Source: an uncultured Clostridia bacterium
GTDB lineage: Bacteria; Bacillota; Clostridia; Oscillospirales; Ruminococcaceae
Direction of reading: 5' to 3'
Assembly (NCBI GenBank): GCA_947624555.1
Contig: CANQKW010000002.1
Span: 1 to 64,000, forward strand
Length of the DNA stretch: 64,000 bases
Position numbers and translations under genes: made by a program. The notes beneath the pieces were generated by a model. The model was not told the origin of the DNA, made no database searches, and saw only the letters and a program-made list of their open reading frames with translations. This document shows positions 15,195-24,663 of this stretch, in pieces (within the stretch, counting starts at the first letter, position 1; each line of letters starts with the position of its first letter).

Positions 15195-15821
15195 CTATGA
15201 GTTGAATTTGTTCATGGCGTCATCAATTTTCCCGTTGACCATCAATTCTATCGCAGAAACCGCATTGTCAAAGCATTTTTCCAGGACCTCGCCGTCCTCT
15301 TTCTTAAAATGCCCCAATACCCAGTCCGCAAGATTATAGTCGGGGTGAGGTTTTGCGCCTACGCCCATTTTAATGCGAGGGAAAGCGTCGCTCCCCGAAA
15401 GATAAATAATATTTTTTATCCCGTTATGTCCGCCGTCGCTGCCCTTTCTTCGTATACGCAGATGACCCGGTTCGAGGGAAATATCGTCAAACACGATAAT
15501 GCAGTTTTCGGGCGGAATTTTGTAAAAATTCATAGCCTCTGTGACTGCCTCTCCGCTTTTATTCATATAAGTGGTCGGTTTCATTATAAGGCAGCGCTTT
15601 CCCGAAATAACAGCGTCGCAGGTGAGCGACTTGAATTTCAGCTTTTTACAGCTCAAATTATACTTTTCACAAAGCGTGTCGATAGTCATAAATCCGATAT
15701 TATGCCTGGTATTTTCGTATTCCGTGCCGGGATTTCCCAATCCGCAGATTATATATTCCGCAGCGCCCTGCGGCTTTTTTCTTTCACTTTCAAGCTTATT
15801 GAATATATCAAATACAGACAT
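15195..15821 (-). CDS. Peptidyl-tRNA hydrolase
   Basis: 208 residues. It releases peptidyl-tRNA that dropped off ribosomes. Family motifs are IICGLGNPGTEYENTRHN with the catalytic His (about residue 41), MKPTTYMNKSGEAV, VFDDISLEPG (catalytic Asp), and SDGGHNGIKNII. It has an N-terminal extension of about 20 residues before the usual start of the family (SVFDIFNKLESERKK). The ATG follows GAGGAG by 6 bases, which supports that extension. The partner downstream is mfd. Confidence 0.96.
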   Translation of the reverse strand: MSVFDIFNKLESERKKPQGAAEYIICGLGNPGTEYENTRHNIGFMTIDTLCEKYNLSCKKLKFKSLTCDAVISGKRCLIMKPTTYMNKSGEAVTEAMNFYKIPPENCIIVFDDISLEPGHLRIRRKGSDGGHNGIKNIIYLSGSDAFPRIKMGVGAKPHPDYNLADWVLGHFKKEDGEVLEKCFDNAVSAIELMVNGKIDDAMNKFNS

Positions 15822-15992
15822 AATATCTCCTCTTGCTCACGACTAAATCCGCCCGAATTTCTCCGAGCGGTATTAGCTGTAAAATTTGTCAGGTTGTGCA
15901 AATTATTTTGCAGTCTTTAGCCAACGGGTGATTTTAACGATGTTTCGGCTGTAATTTTTCATTAAGATGCAGCACAACAAGCATAAATTGCC

Positions 15993-17321
15993 TCAGACGA
16001 TGTCGTCGGCGTCAAACGGGTCGCCGCATTCGGGGCAGAATTTTGGGGGATTTTGCGGATCTGAAGGTTCCCAGCCGCACTTGTCGCACTTGTAAAGCGG
16101 AACTCCTGCAGGTTTCGGTTTGCCGCAGTTCATACAGAATTTTCCTTTGTTCTGAGCGCCGCAGGAGCAGGTCCAGAAATTATCGGCAGTCGGCTTTTTT
16201 CCGCCGCAGGACATACAGAAATTGCCCGTATTTTTAGTGCCGCAGGAGCAAGTCCACGAGTTAGCGTCATTTTGCTGCGACTGTGACTGCTGTGCCTGCT
16301 GCTGTGCCTGCTGCTGAGCCATATTATAGAGATTTCCGGCATTTAATCCGCCTGCCTGCTGAGCCATATTCATACCCATAAAGCCCATCATAGCGCCGCC
16401 CTGATTGCCTGCGGCAATTTTCATGGCGTCGCCCTGTGACATTGCGAGATTAGCCGCTGCCATTCCCGGGTCACGCATAACGGCAGTTCTCTGGAGCTGT
16501 TTTATCATCTCCTGGTCCTCGGGAGGAAGCGAAGGCGCATTCATATTGAACGAGCTTATTGTCATACCCCGAAGATCGCCCCATTTTTGCGAAAGCTGTT
16601 CATTCAATGCATCGCAAATTTCCATAGTATGAGAGGGAAGAGAGCTTGGTCTTACGCCGCTGTCCGAAAGCTTTCCGAGGGCAGGCTGCATAGCGTTTAG
16701 AATTTCGCTTTTCAGCATACTGTCGATATTGCTTTTATTGTAATAATCTCCCGAAAAATTAGCGCAGACATTTGTGTAGAAAAGGATAGGATTGGTTATT
16801 CTGTAAGAATATTCTCCGTTGCAGCGGATAGAAACGTCAATATCGAGATTTATATTCTTATCAATTACCTTGAAAGGAATGGGGTTTGAAGTGCCGTAGC
16901 GGTTGCCCATTATTTCCTTTGTATTTATAAAGTATATTCTCTGGTCAACAGCCGCCGAGCCGCCGAATGTAAAGCGTTTTCCTATCTCCTTGAAAGTCTG
17001 CTTTATGGACTCGCCCAAATTTCCGTAGAAAATCGAAGGCTCGCTTGACTGATCGTAAACGAACTCGCCCGGTTCAGCGCAAACCTCTGCGATTTTGCCC
17101 GAATCAACGATAAGAGCGCACTGACCCTCGTTTACATTGATTATAGAGCCGTTGGAAATCACATTGTCAGAGCCTTTTGTATTTGAGCTTTTTTTGTCGA
17201 CTTTTTTAAAGCCTCTTGCCGCAAGTACATCGGACGACAAAGCGTCGCAGTAGAAATAATCTCTCCAACTGTCGCCCAAAACGCCCGAAAGCGCACCTAT
17301 GCCTGCCTTTAATAAACCCAT
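15993..17321 (-). CDS. SPFH-domain protein with C-terminal zinc ribbons (YdjI-like)
   Basis: 442 residues. The N-terminal region (about 1-300) matches the SPFH/YdjI-type virion-core-like family, with GQCALIVDSGKIAEVCAEPG and RYGTSNPIPFKV. A Met/Gln/Ala-rich linker (about 290-350, MAQQQAQQQ) leads to three zinc ribbons: WTCSCGTKN, WTCSCGAQN, and YKCDKCGWEP with CPECGD. B. subtilis YdjI works with the PspA-like membrane stress protein YdjF; no pspA-like gene is seen here. It has its own promoter and an AAAGGAG site. Confidence 0.85.
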   Translation of the reverse strand: MGLLKAGIGALSGVLGDSWRDYFYCDALSSDVLAARGFKKVDKKSSNTKGSDNVISNGSIINVNEGQCALIVDSGKIAEVCAEPGEFVYDQSSEPSIFYGNLGESIKQTFKEIGKRFTFGGSAAVDQRIYFINTKEIMGNRYGTSNPIPFKVIDKNINLDIDVSIRCNGEYSYRITNPILFYTNVCANFSGDYYNKSNIDSMLKSEILNAMQPALGKLSDSGVRPSSLPSHTMEICDALNEQLSQKWGDLRGMTISSFNMNAPSLPPEDQEMIKQLQRTAVMRDPGMAAANLAMSQGDAMKIAAGNQGGAMMGFMGMNMAQQAGGLNAGNLYNMAQQQAQQQAQQSQSQQNDANSWTCSCGTKNTGNFCMSCGGKKPTADNFWTCSCGAQNKGKFCMNCGKPKPAGVPLYKCDKCGWEPSDPQNPPKFCPECGDPFDADDIV

Positions 17322-17364
17322 AGTAAAACTCCTTTCCGAATTGAAAATAATACTGTTCTAAATC

Positions 17365-17393
17365 ATTATACATCATTTTATCTGAAAAGTCAA
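17365..17393 (-). promoter_or_regulatory. Promoter of the SPFH gene
   Basis: On the minus strand TTGACT, a 17-base spacer, TATAAT, 44 bases before the ATG at 17321. Confidence 0.8.
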
Positions 17394-17399
17394 CAAATA

Positions 17400-17436
17400 T
17401 TAAAAATAAAAATTCCCTTACGAAAAGCAAGGGAAA
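17400..17436 (-). terminator. Intrinsic terminator of the proBA-to-ABC-F unit
   Basis: Read leftward, TTCCCTT and AAGGGAA form a 7-bp stem with a 9-base loop followed by TTTTTATTTTT. It lies 8 bases beyond the last gene of the unit and just before the SPFH promoter. Confidence 0.7.
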
Positions 17437-17443
17437 AATATTA

Positions 17444-17776
17444 TCACAGTTTTTCTGTCCTGTAGTAATAGGTATACATCTTCTGCACGGAATTTTCAAG
17501 AAAATAGTAGTGTTTCACATATGGTATCAGCAGTCCCAGAAACAGTATAGCAAGCGTAATTGTCGCCCAGCCGCCCACTGTCATCATAAGAGCGGCTGAA
17601 ATCAGAAAGAACACTGCAAAAAACAGCGTCACAAGCAAATGAACAAGCCTTTCGTGCTGATAAAATTCAATCCTTTGCAGCAATTCCGCACGCATTTTAA
17701 TAAGCTCTTCGCTGCTGTGTTCGACGGAAAAAAACTGCTCCAGAAGAGCAAGATATTCTCTTATCTGTTTAGTCAT
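17444..17776 (-). CDS. Small two-span membrane protein
   Basis: 110 residues. A soluble helical N-terminus (MTKQIREYLALLEQFF) is followed by two membrane spans (about 44-62 and 66-85) and a polar Tyr-rich tail (MYTYYYRTEKL). No family is recognised. The ATG overlaps the TAA stop of the ABC-F gene (ATGACTAA), so translation is coupled. It is the last gene before the terminator at 17400-17436. Confidence 0.7.
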   Translation of the reverse strand: MTKQIREYLALLEQFFSVEHSSEELIKMRAELLQRIEFYQHERLVHLLVTLFFAVFFLISAALMMTVGGWATITLAILFLGLLIPYVKHYYFLENSVQKMYTYYYRTEKL

Positions 17777-19676
17777 CGGAAAACTCCTCCAAAGCCGCCA
17801 AAGCGCTTTCCCATTCTTCCATTGCCGTTTCCTGACGCTGACGGAGCTGTTCAAGCTCTTCTGACAATTCAAGCGCCTGCTGATAATCGGAAATTTCGCT
17901 CAATCTGACATTAAACTCGTCGATTTTTCGGTCAAGCTCTTCGATTTCATTTTCAAGGCGTTTTACCCTTGAGGAGAGCTTTCTGTATTCGGATTGGCGT
18001 TCTTTTTTCTTTTGGTAGTCAAGAGCATTTTCGGATTTTTTCGGCTTTTTCTCCTCAATTTCGGGAGCAGATGCGGCGGATTTTTCGATATAATAGTCGT
18101 AATTTCCGTGATAGCTGTCCGCACCGTTTCTGCCGAGTTTATAAACTCTGTCGGCAAGCTTGTTTATCAGATAGCGGTCGTGGCTTATAATGAACAATGT
18201 TCCGTCGTAATTCAAAAGAGCGTTTTCAAGAGCCTCGCAGGAAGAGATGTCAAGGTGATTTGTCGGTTCGTCGAGCAGCAGAAAATTTGCCCCCGAAAGC
18301 ATAAGTTTCAGCAGAGCGACTCTTGCTCTCTCGCCGCCCGAAAGCTCTGAAATTTTCTTGAAAACGTCGTCGCCCCTGAACAAAAACAGCGCTAATGCCG
18401 TTCGTACAGCCGTTTCTGTCATTGAGGGATATTCGTCGTGTATCTCGCTGAAAGCGGTTTTTTCCTCGTGCAGACCACGCTGATTTTGGTCGAAATAACC
18501 CGTCTGTACACGAGAGCCGTACTTGAAATCTCCGCAGTCGGCTTTATACTCGCCTGTCAGAATACGAAACAGCGAGGTTTTTCCGCAGCCGTTTGCCCCG
18601 ATAAGAAAAACACGCTCTCCCTTTTTTATTTCAAGGTCAACGTTTGAAAACAGCGTTTTTCCCTCGAAAGAAATCGAAAGATTTTTCGCCGTAAGAACAT
18701 CGTTTCCGCACCCGTCCGCACTCTTGAAAGAAAATTTGATTTTGTCGGGCGAGTCCTCGGGCTTTTCAAGCGAAGAGGCGATACGCTCTATCTGTTTTTG
18801 CTTTGAGGCGATTGTCACGTAATTATGCGCCTGATTCCAGCGTTTTTGCTGTTCAATGATGCCTTCGACGCGGTTTATTTCTTTCATAGCCGCATCGTAT
18901 TCCTTTTTCTGACGTGCAAGGTCTTCCTCTTTCAATGTAAGAAAGCGGGAATAATTGCCCTTATAATCCCGAATGTGACCGTTTTCAAGCTCAATTGTAC
19001 GTTCGGTAACTTTATCGAGGAAATATCGGTCGTGAGATATTACAAGATATGCGCCCTTATAATCGCCGAGAAACCGTTCCAGCCACTCTACCGACTCAAT
19101 ATCGAGGTGATTTGTCGGCTCGTCGAGCAGCAGCAGATCCGCACCCGACAAAAGCAGCTTTGCAAGCTGGAGCTTAGAGCGCTGACCGCCGCTGAGAACG
19201 CTTGTTTTAAGCGAAAAATCCTTCTCGGTGAAACCAAGTCCCGTCAAAGCGGAAGATGTCCTGCTTTTATAGGTAAGTCCGCCGTCACGCTCAAATTTTT
19301 CCGAAAGCAAAGTCTGTTTTTCGATTATTTCGGGAGAGTGGTCGCCAAAGTCGATTTTATCGTGGATCTCTTCCAGTTCCAGTTCCATTTCTTCAAGCTC
19401 TGAAAAAACGGAAAGAGCCTCGTAATAAAGCGTTTTTTCAGAGTCCTTGCAGGCAAACTGCTCCATAAATCCTATTGTAATGCCGCCTGCGATATGAATA
19501 TCGCCGCTGTCGGGCGACAGTTCGCCTTTTATAAGCCTCAGAAGAGTGGTTTTGCCGCTGCCGTTTACACCGGTAAAACCGATTTTATCCCTGTCATAAA
19601 TCTCAAACGAGGCGTCCGAAAACAGCGTTCTGTCCGCAAAAGACATTGAAACGCCGCATAAACTCATCAAAAGCAT
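17769..19676 (-). CDS. ABC-F family ATPase
   Basis: 635 residues. There are two ABC cassettes without membrane spans: Walker A GVNGSGKTT (about 36-43) and GANGCGKTS, signatures LSGGQRSKLQLAKLLL and LSGGERARVALLKLML, both followed by LLLDEPTNHLDI. The P-site tRNA interaction motif linker lies between them (residues about 240-300). A C-terminal coiled coil (about 545-635) resembles the YdiF/Uup type. ABC-F proteins bind the ribosomal E site and help translation; some give antibiotic resistance, which cannot be inferred here. The start lacks a good ribosome site and lies 6 bases after the lipoprotein gene, so it is probably translated by coupling. Confidence 0.92.
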   Translation of the reverse strand: MLLMSLCGVSMSFADRTLFSDASFEIYDRDKIGFTGVNGSGKTTLLRLIKGELSPDSGDIHIAGGITIGFMEQFACKDSEKTLYYEALSVFSELEEMELELEEIHDKIDFGDHSPEIIEKQTLLSEKFERDGGLTYKSRTSSALTGLGFTEKDFSLKTSVLSGGQRSKLQLAKLLLSGADLLLLDEPTNHLDIESVEWLERFLGDYKGAYLVISHDRYFLDKVTERTIELENGHIRDYKGNYSRFLTLKEEDLARQKKEYDAAMKEINRVEGIIEQQKRWNQAHNYVTIASKQKQIERIASSLEKPEDSPDKIKFSFKSADGCGNDVLTAKNLSISFEGKTLFSNVDLEIKKGERVFLIGANGCGKTSLFRILTGEYKADCGDFKYGSRVQTGYFDQNQRGLHEEKTAFSEIHDEYPSMTETAVRTALALFLFRGDDVFKKISELSGGERARVALLKLMLSGANFLLLDEPTNHLDISSCEALENALLNYDGTLFIISHDRYLINKLADRVYKLGRNGADSYHGNYDYYIEKSAASAPEIEEKKPKKSENALDYQKKKERQSEYRKLSSRVKRLENEIEELDRKIDEFNVRLSEISDYQQALELSEELEQLRQRQETAMEEWESALAALEEFSDD

Positions 19677-19682
19677 AATTTA

Positions 19683-20951
19683 TCAGGCGGTAACTTCCAG
19701 CTTTTCGGGTCTGTATTTGCTGTCAACGAGGTAAGAATTTGCCGTGACCTCATAATTTGCGGCATATTCGTCGATAAATGCCGTGAAATCATCTGCTTTC
19801 AGGCTTTGAAGAGCGGAATTTCTGTTGTCGTCAAGCCAGCTTTCTCTTTTCGTGATGTCAAGTCTTGCGATAACAAAAACGCTTTCGTCTGTTTTGAAAA
19901 CAGTCGCTTTTCCGTTATCTTCCGCAGCGAGAATATACTCCAGAATATCCTCGTCGAGAGAATTGTTTTCCTTGTTGATATAGGTGATTATATCCTCGTC
20001 CGACTCCGCCTTATCAACGGAAACGTCGCTTACTTGTTCCTCAACGTATTCGTCACGGGTCTTGCCCTCGACGGGAGAATCGTCATAATAGCTTTCAGCC
20101 TGACTTCTGACGCTGTCCTGTTCGGTTTTGAGGTCAAAATCGTACTTTACGTCAACAATGCTTTCGCCGTTGTTAAGCCTTTCAGCATACTTTTCAGCCT
20201 CGTCGTCAACAGCCTTTTTGTCGCTGTCCGAAGTCAAAGCCTCGCCCTTGTAATTCTTGTAGGGGAGTTCGAGCATTTCCGCTGCGGCGTATTTTTCCTT
20301 GATATAAGCGTTTAATTCCTCGTCGGGGACGGGTTTTTCGCCGTCCTTGCCGTAAATTGTGTCGAAGAGCTTACTTTTAAGCATTTCGGTCATAACTATC
20401 TGCTTATAGGACTCTCTTCCTATGCCGAGCGTTTCAAAATACTCTCCTGCGGTGTCAAATCCGTACAAATACTGATAATAATAGCTGCTTACGTCCCAGA
20501 CGCCTTTTACGGTTTCGTTAAGCTCGTCTGTTTCGCTCTCGTCAAGAACGATGCCTTTTTCGTCGCACATTCTTTGAACAGCGACAAATTCCTTTACCAG
20601 TCTGAGAGTTTCATCCTTTACCCAATCCGAGGTGGATTTTCCGTCGATTGTCTGGTCGAAATACAGTATACTTCCCGAAGAGCTTGACGACTCTGCCGAA
20701 GAAGTGTCCGAAGAAGTATCCGAAGAGCTGCCGATAGAATCGACGGCATTGTTCAGTTTTTCTTCATATTCCGCCTGAATTCTTTCCTGCGCATCGGAAT
20801 AAGCGCTCTGCTGATAATACAGATACACGCCGTTGTTTATTTCCATTCCGTCAACGGTCATAATTTTACCGTTATCCATACAGCCGCACATAGAAACTGC
20901 GGCTGCCGCTGCGGTAAGAGCGGCAAATAATTTTTTAAAGCTAAGCCTCAT
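19683..20951 (-). CDS. SurA/PrsA-like foldase lipoprotein
   Basis: 422 residues. A signal peptide (LFAALTAAAAAVS) ends in MCGC, a lipobox, so the mature protein is anchored to the outer face of the membrane. A Ser/Asp-rich linker follows (about 75-95). Helical segments such as EKYAAAEMLELPYKNYKGE and EKYAERLNNGESI resemble the SurA-N/PrsA chaperone halves. No parvulin PPIase signature is evident. The N-terminus KIMTVDGMEINNGVYLYY is the usual opening of Clostridia foldase-like proteins. Its substrates are unknown. It lies between a membrane protein and the ABC-F gene. Confidence 0.75.
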   Translation of the reverse strand: MRLSFKKLFAALTAAAAAVSMCGCMDNGKIMTVDGMEINNGVYLYYQQSAYSDAQERIQAEYEEKLNNAVDSIGSSSDTSSDTSSAESSSSSGSILYFDQTIDGKSTSDWVKDETLRLVKEFVAVQRMCDEKGIVLDESETDELNETVKGVWDVSSYYYQYLYGFDTAGEYFETLGIGRESYKQIVMTEMLKSKLFDTIYGKDGEKPVPDEELNAYIKEKYAAAEMLELPYKNYKGEALTSDSDKKAVDDEAEKYAERLNNGESIVDVKYDFDLKTEQDSVRSQAESYYDDSPVEGKTRDEYVEEQVSDVSVDKAESDEDIITYINKENNSLDEDILEYILAAEDNGKATVFKTDESVFVIARLDITKRESWLDDNRNSALQSLKADDFTAFIDEYAANYEVTANSYLVDSKYRPEKLEVTA

Positions 20952-20976
20952 TTTTTTCCTCCTGTGTAAAATGCCT

Positions 20977-21852
20977 TTATTCTTCCTGATATTCTTTAAG
21001 CGTCAGAAGAGTATTTTTTCCGTTATTGTGCCAGACGGTATAGGTCATGGTTTTTTCGGAGACAGACTCTATGCCGATATTCTGAGAAACCACGCTTATT
21101 GAAGGCGGAAAATAATCTACCGTCAAGGTATAAATTTCGCCGTCCTGCGACATTTTCGCTATACCCGGCGCATAGCTCAGATAGCGCATATTATAGGTGC
21201 AGGTGTAGACGTGATTATCTGCGCTGTAAATAAATCTTGTGTCAGTACTTCCCGTCGACTGATGAACGATTTCGGAATTTGACCCGAAAAGCTCCTTGCA
21301 GGAAACGCCAACGTCATATTCCGGGATAAGCAGCTCTCCGTCGGGAGTTTTTTTGTACTGCGAAATGTCCTTGTTGAGCAGTATATTCCAGATAGAACAG
21401 CCGACCTTTGCGGAGTGCGAAATTTCGCCTTCGCTGTTAAACGGAGCAACGTCGTTCGCAACAACAGGCAGAAGAAATTTGGTAAATTCTGCCTTTAAAG
21501 ATGTATTGTCCATAAGGCTGCCGATACCGCCGACAATAAATCTGATCGAGGAAATCAAGCCGATTATCGCCATAATCACGACAAAAATCGCAAATCCGAA
21601 GAAAAACCTGTGTTTAACGGGGTTTTCTGCGACGATCGTTCCGTCGTCCTCTTCTGCGCCAAGCTCGGCAATATCTTCTTCTATCTCCGTCTGAGCGCCT
21701 AAATCGCCGAAAAGCTCGTCAAGGACGCTTTCCGTACTTCTTTTCCTATCCTTTTTTTCGTTCGGGGGAGCATAAATCTCTTCTGTTTTAAGCTGTTCGT
21801 CAACAGTGGAAACCGCCTGCTCCGTCTGATTTTTTTTATTTTTCTTTGACAT
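20977..21852 (-). CDS. Single-span membrane protein of unknown function
   Basis: 291 residues. The cytoplasmic N-terminus (about 1-80) is highly charged (KKNKKNQTEQ, EEDIAELGAEEDD). One membrane span follows (HRFFFGFAIFVVIMAIIGLI, about 81-105) and then a 180-residue extracellular domain with paired Cys (VSCKELFG, VYTCTYN). No family is recognised. The gene is packed between proA (4 bases) and the foldase-like lipoprotein (25 bases), so it may serve at the cell surface with that protein. Confidence 0.7.
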   Translation of the reverse strand: MSKKNKKNQTEQAVSTVDEQLKTEEIYAPPNEKKDRKRSTESVLDELFGDLGAQTEIEEDIAELGAEEDDGTIVAENPVKHRFFFGFAIFVVIMAIIGLISSIRFIVGGIGSLMDNTSLKAEFTKFLLPVVANDVAPFNSEGEISHSAKVGCSIWNILLNKDISQYKKTPDGELLIPEYDVGVSCKELFGSNSEIVHQSTGSTDTRFIYSADNHVYTCTYNMRYLSYAPGIAKMSQDGEIYTLTVDYFPPSISVVSQNIGIESVSEKTMTYTVWHNNGKNTLLTLKEYQEE

Positions 21853-21855
21853 AAA

Positions 21856-23100
21856 TCAACCTCTGATTTGACCTTCTCCGTTTATCAGATATTTATAGGT
21901 GGTAAGCTCTTTAAGACCCATAGGACCTCTTGCGTGGAGTTTTTGCGTGGAAATGCCGATTTCCGCACCCAAACCGAACTCAAATCCGTCCGTAAATCTT
22001 GTCGACGCATTTACATAGACTGCGGCAGCGTCCACCTCTTTCTGAAATTTATCTGCATTTTTCAGCGAATTTGTAACTATACATTCGCTGTGACCCGTGC
22101 CGTATTTGTTGATATGAGCGATTGCCTCGTCAATGCCCGAAACGACTTTTGACGACAGCTTTAAAGCGAGAAATTCCGTTTTATAGTCCTCTTCATCGGC
22201 AATTTTTGAAACTTTGATATTTTGCGAGGTTTTTTCATCGCCAATGACTTCGACTTTTCCGTTCCAGCGTTTATCGAGAGCTGCAAAAAACTCTTTTGCG
22301 ATTTTTTCGTGGACAAGAATGCTCTCAATAGCGTTGCAGACAGAGGGACGCTGTGTTTTGGCGTTGTCTACGATATTTACCGCCGTTTCAATATCAGCGC
22401 TTTCATCGACAAAAACGTGGCAGTTTCCTTCGCCTGTCTGTATAACAGGCATTGTTGCGTTTTCAATGACCGTGCGGATAAGACTGCCGCCGCCTCTGGG
22501 AATAAGCAGGTCGATATATCTGTTGAGTTTCATCATCTCATTTGCGGTTTCGTGCGAAGTGTCCCCGACAAGCTGGATAAGATTTTCGTCCATACCGCAT
22601 TCTTTCAAGGCATTTCTCATAAGATCGGTAAGAGCTTTATTTGAATTTATGGCGTCCGAGCCGCCTCTCAAAATTACCGCATTTCCTGCCTTGAAACAAA
22701 GAGCCGCTGCGTCAACCGTAACGTTAGGTCTGCTCTCGAAAATAATGCCGATAACGCCCAGAGGAACTCGTTTTTTCACAATGCGAAGTCCGTTTGCAAG
22801 CTCTTTGCCGCCGATCACCTCGCCTATAGGGTCGTCCAGCGAGATTACCTTATCCACGCCTTGGGCAATGCTTTCGATGCGTTTTTCGTTTATTTCCAGC
22901 CTGTCAAGCATAGCTTTTGACATACCGTTTTTCTCTGCATTGGAAATATCTTCCTTATTTGCGCCGATCAGCGTTTTTTTATTTGCACGCAAAGCCTCTG
23001 CGATTTTCGTGAGGACCTTATTTTTTTTGCCCGAATCAAGACCTGCAAGAGACGGTGCGGCAAGCTTTGCTTTTTTGCCTAATTCTTCAATATAGCTCAA
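21856..23100 (-). CDS. Gamma-glutamyl phosphate reductase
   Basis: 414 residues, normal length. It catalyses the NADPH-dependent second step of proline synthesis, giving glutamate semialdehyde. Family signatures are VPLGVIGIIFESRPNVT, LRGGSDAINSNKAL, the catalytic Cys in QRPSVCNAIES (about residue 254), and DGFEFGLGAEIGIST. It starts 12 bases after proB in the same operon. Beyond it the transcript runs on into membrane protein, foldase and ABC-F genes with no terminator seen. Confidence 0.97.
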   Translation of the reverse strand: MSYIEELGKKAKLAAPSLAGLDSGKKNKVLTKIAEALRANKKTLIGANKEDISNAEKNGMSKAMLDRLEINEKRIESIAQGVDKVISLDDPIGEVIGGKELANGLRIVKKRVPLGVIGIIFESRPNVTVDAAALCFKAGNAVILRGGSDAINSNKALTDLMRNALKECGMDENLIQLVGDTSHETANEMMKLNRYIDLLIPRGGGSLIRTVIENATMPVIQTGEGNCHVFVDESADIETAVNIVDNAKTQRPSVCNAIESILVHEKIAKEFFAALDKRWNGKVEVIGDEKTSQNIKVSKIADEEDYKTEFLALKLSSKVVSGIDEAIAHINKYGTGHSECIVTNSLKNADKFQKEVDAAAVYVNASTRFTDGFEFGLGAEIGISTQKLHARGPMGLKELTTYKYLINGEGQIRG

Positions 23101-23112
23101 TTATAAAACCTC

Positions 23113-23904
23113 CTAATCCTGCTTTTTAAAGAATGTACATTTTGCATTTTCGCTTTCAAACAGCTCATAGAGTATCTTCGGGTTGCGGTTTCCTACAATT
23201 ACCGTATCAATGCCCGACTCTGTAGCTATCTGTGCAGCCTCTATTTTTGTAAGCATACCGCCCGAACCCAATGTTCCGCCCGAACCCTGAGCCAGAGAAA
23301 TGATTTCGGGAGTGATATGTTCGACCACGGGGATAAGCTTTGAGTCGGGATTTTCGGGATCTCCGTCGTAAAGACCGTCGACATCGGTCATCATAACCAG
23401 CAAATCCGCCTTGCAGAGCTTTGCCACGATAGCCGACAGCGTATCGTTCTCATCAAAATCAAGCTGTTTTATGGAAACGACGTCGTTTGCGTTTATAATA
23501 GGAATTACATTCATCTCGAAGAGCTTGTTAAACGTATTTATAACGTTTGTGCGGCGTGTCTGGTTGCTTACAACGTCACGGGTGAGCAAAAGCTGCGCTA
23601 CCTTGTGATTATACTGCTCAAATGTCTCGGAGTAAAACTTCATAAGCTCGCTCTGACCGATTGCGGCGCACGCCTGTTTTGACGGCGTGTCCTGCGGTTT
23701 TTTGAGAAATCCGCCCTTTGCCGCTCCTACACACTGCGCACCGCTTGTCACGAATACGATTTCTTTCCCCGAATTTTTAAGGTCGGCAAGAACTTCGATA
23801 AGCGCACGGCTTTTTCGTATATTAAGACTTCCTGTTTCGGGATAGGCAAGCGAGCTGCTGCCGATTTTAACGACAACCCTTTTTTTATTGTCAAAGCAAG
23901 GCAT
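23113..23904 (-). CDS. Glutamate 5-kinase (short form)
   Basis: 263 residues. It phosphorylates glutamate in the first step of proline synthesis. The amino-acid kinase fold is marked by VVVKIGSSSLA, FVTSGAQCVGA, INANDVVS, LVMMTDVDGLYDGDP and GSGGMLTKIEAA. The C-terminal PUA domain of E. coli ProB is absent, as in many Gram-positive enzymes. The ATG follows AGAGGTC by 5 bases; a promoter lies 43 bases upstream. Confidence 0.96.
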   Translation of the reverse strand: MPCFDNKKRVVVKIGSSSLAYPETGSLNIRKSRALIEVLADLKNSGKEIVFVTSGAQCVGAAKGGFLKKPQDTPSKQACAAIGQSELMKFYSETFEQYNHKVAQLLLTRDVVSNQTRRTNVINTFNKLFEMNVIPIINANDVVSIKQLDFDENDTLSAIVAKLCKADLLVMMTDVDGLYDGDPENPDSKLIPVVEHITPEIISLAQGSGGTLGSGGMLTKIEAAQIATESGIDTVIVGNRNPKILYELFESENAKCTFFKKQD

Positions 23905-23946
23905 AAAAATGACCTCTTTCCGTTCGATTTATTTGCATACTATTCT

Positions 23947-23975
23947 ATTATAACAAATTTTACTTTAAATTTCAA
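23947..23975 (-). promoter_or_regulatory. Promoter of the proBA unit
   Basis: On the minus strand TTGAAA, a 17-base AT-rich spacer, TATAAT. The 240-base gap between proB and the divergent gene at 24147 holds this promoter, the opposite one at 24068-24096, and AT-rich DNA with no other recognisable element. Confidence 0.75.
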
Positions 23976-24067
23976 CACTTTACATAAAATTATCACCTAA
24001 TTTTTATCAAGATGATATATTTTATTTTAAATGTTTTGTAATTTTATATAAAATAGATAAAAACCCC

Positions 24068-24096
24068 TTGAAAATTGAGAAAAAATATGATATAAT
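24068..24096 (+). promoter_or_regulatory. Promoter of the gene at 24147
   Basis: TTGAAA, a 17-base spacer, TATAAT, 50 bases before the ATG. Confidence 0.75.
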
Positions 24097-24146
24097 AGTA
24101 ATATAATTAGTTATAGGATATAATTATAAAGCAGGAGCAATTAATA

Positions 24147-24662
24147 ATGGATAATATAAGCGAACAGCTCATAGCAAAAGCCCGTACAGGCGCAGACACG
24201 GCAAAGGCGGTGGCGATTATCGTTGTAATGGCGCTTGTCGCAGCAGCAAGTGTGTTCTTCGTGTTTCAGCAGGGCCTGACGCTGCTCCTGGCGCTTGCAA
24301 TAGGCGCTGTTATACTGGGAGTTTGGCTTTTAAAAGGGATAAATGTCGAGTACGAATACACGGTAACAAATAATGAGCTTGATATTGACAAAATTGTCGG
24401 AAAAAGAAAGCGCACAAGGCTTATTACCGTTGACCTGAAACAGACGGAGGATTTTTATACATATCCTTCTAAAGACGGGGATTATGATACCACGGTCTAT
24501 GCTACAAGCGGACTTGAAACAGACGCTCGCTGCCTTGTGGTAAAGCACAAGGATTACGGCAGGGTGAACGTTATTTTCAATCCTAATTCAAGTATGAGGG
24601 AGGCAATCACGAAAGAGTTTCCGAACGCTCTTCGTGTAAAAGTAGATAAGTATGTCAAGTAA
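24147..24662 (+). CDS. Two-span membrane protein of unknown function
   Basis: 171 residues. A short helical N-terminus (MDNISEQLIAKARTG) is followed by two adjacent membrane spans (about 21-40 and 43-62) and a cytoplasmic beta-rich domain of about 100 residues (VEYEYTVTNNELDIDKIVGK). The layout resembles small bacterial PH-like membrane domains and the DUF6106-type proteins of Clostridia; this assignment is tentative. It overlaps or abuts the AcpS-like gene, and the two share one promoter. Confidence 0.7.
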   Translation: MDNISEQLIAKARTGADTAKAVAIIVVMALVAAASVFFVFQQGLTLLLALAIGAVILGVWLLKGINVEYEYTVTNNELDIDKIVGKRKRTRLITVDLKQTEDFYTYPSKDGDYDTTVYATSGLETDARCLVVKHKDYGRVNVIFNPNSSMREAITKEFPNALRVKVDKYVK

Positions 24663-24663
24663 T

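Noticed and set aside
22214..23095. Long open frames antisense to proA, and similar ones opposite the purF paralogue, gdhA and ilvC
   Set aside because: They mirror strongly conserved genes on the other strand, have no ribosome sites, and give compositions typical of reverse-frame reading.
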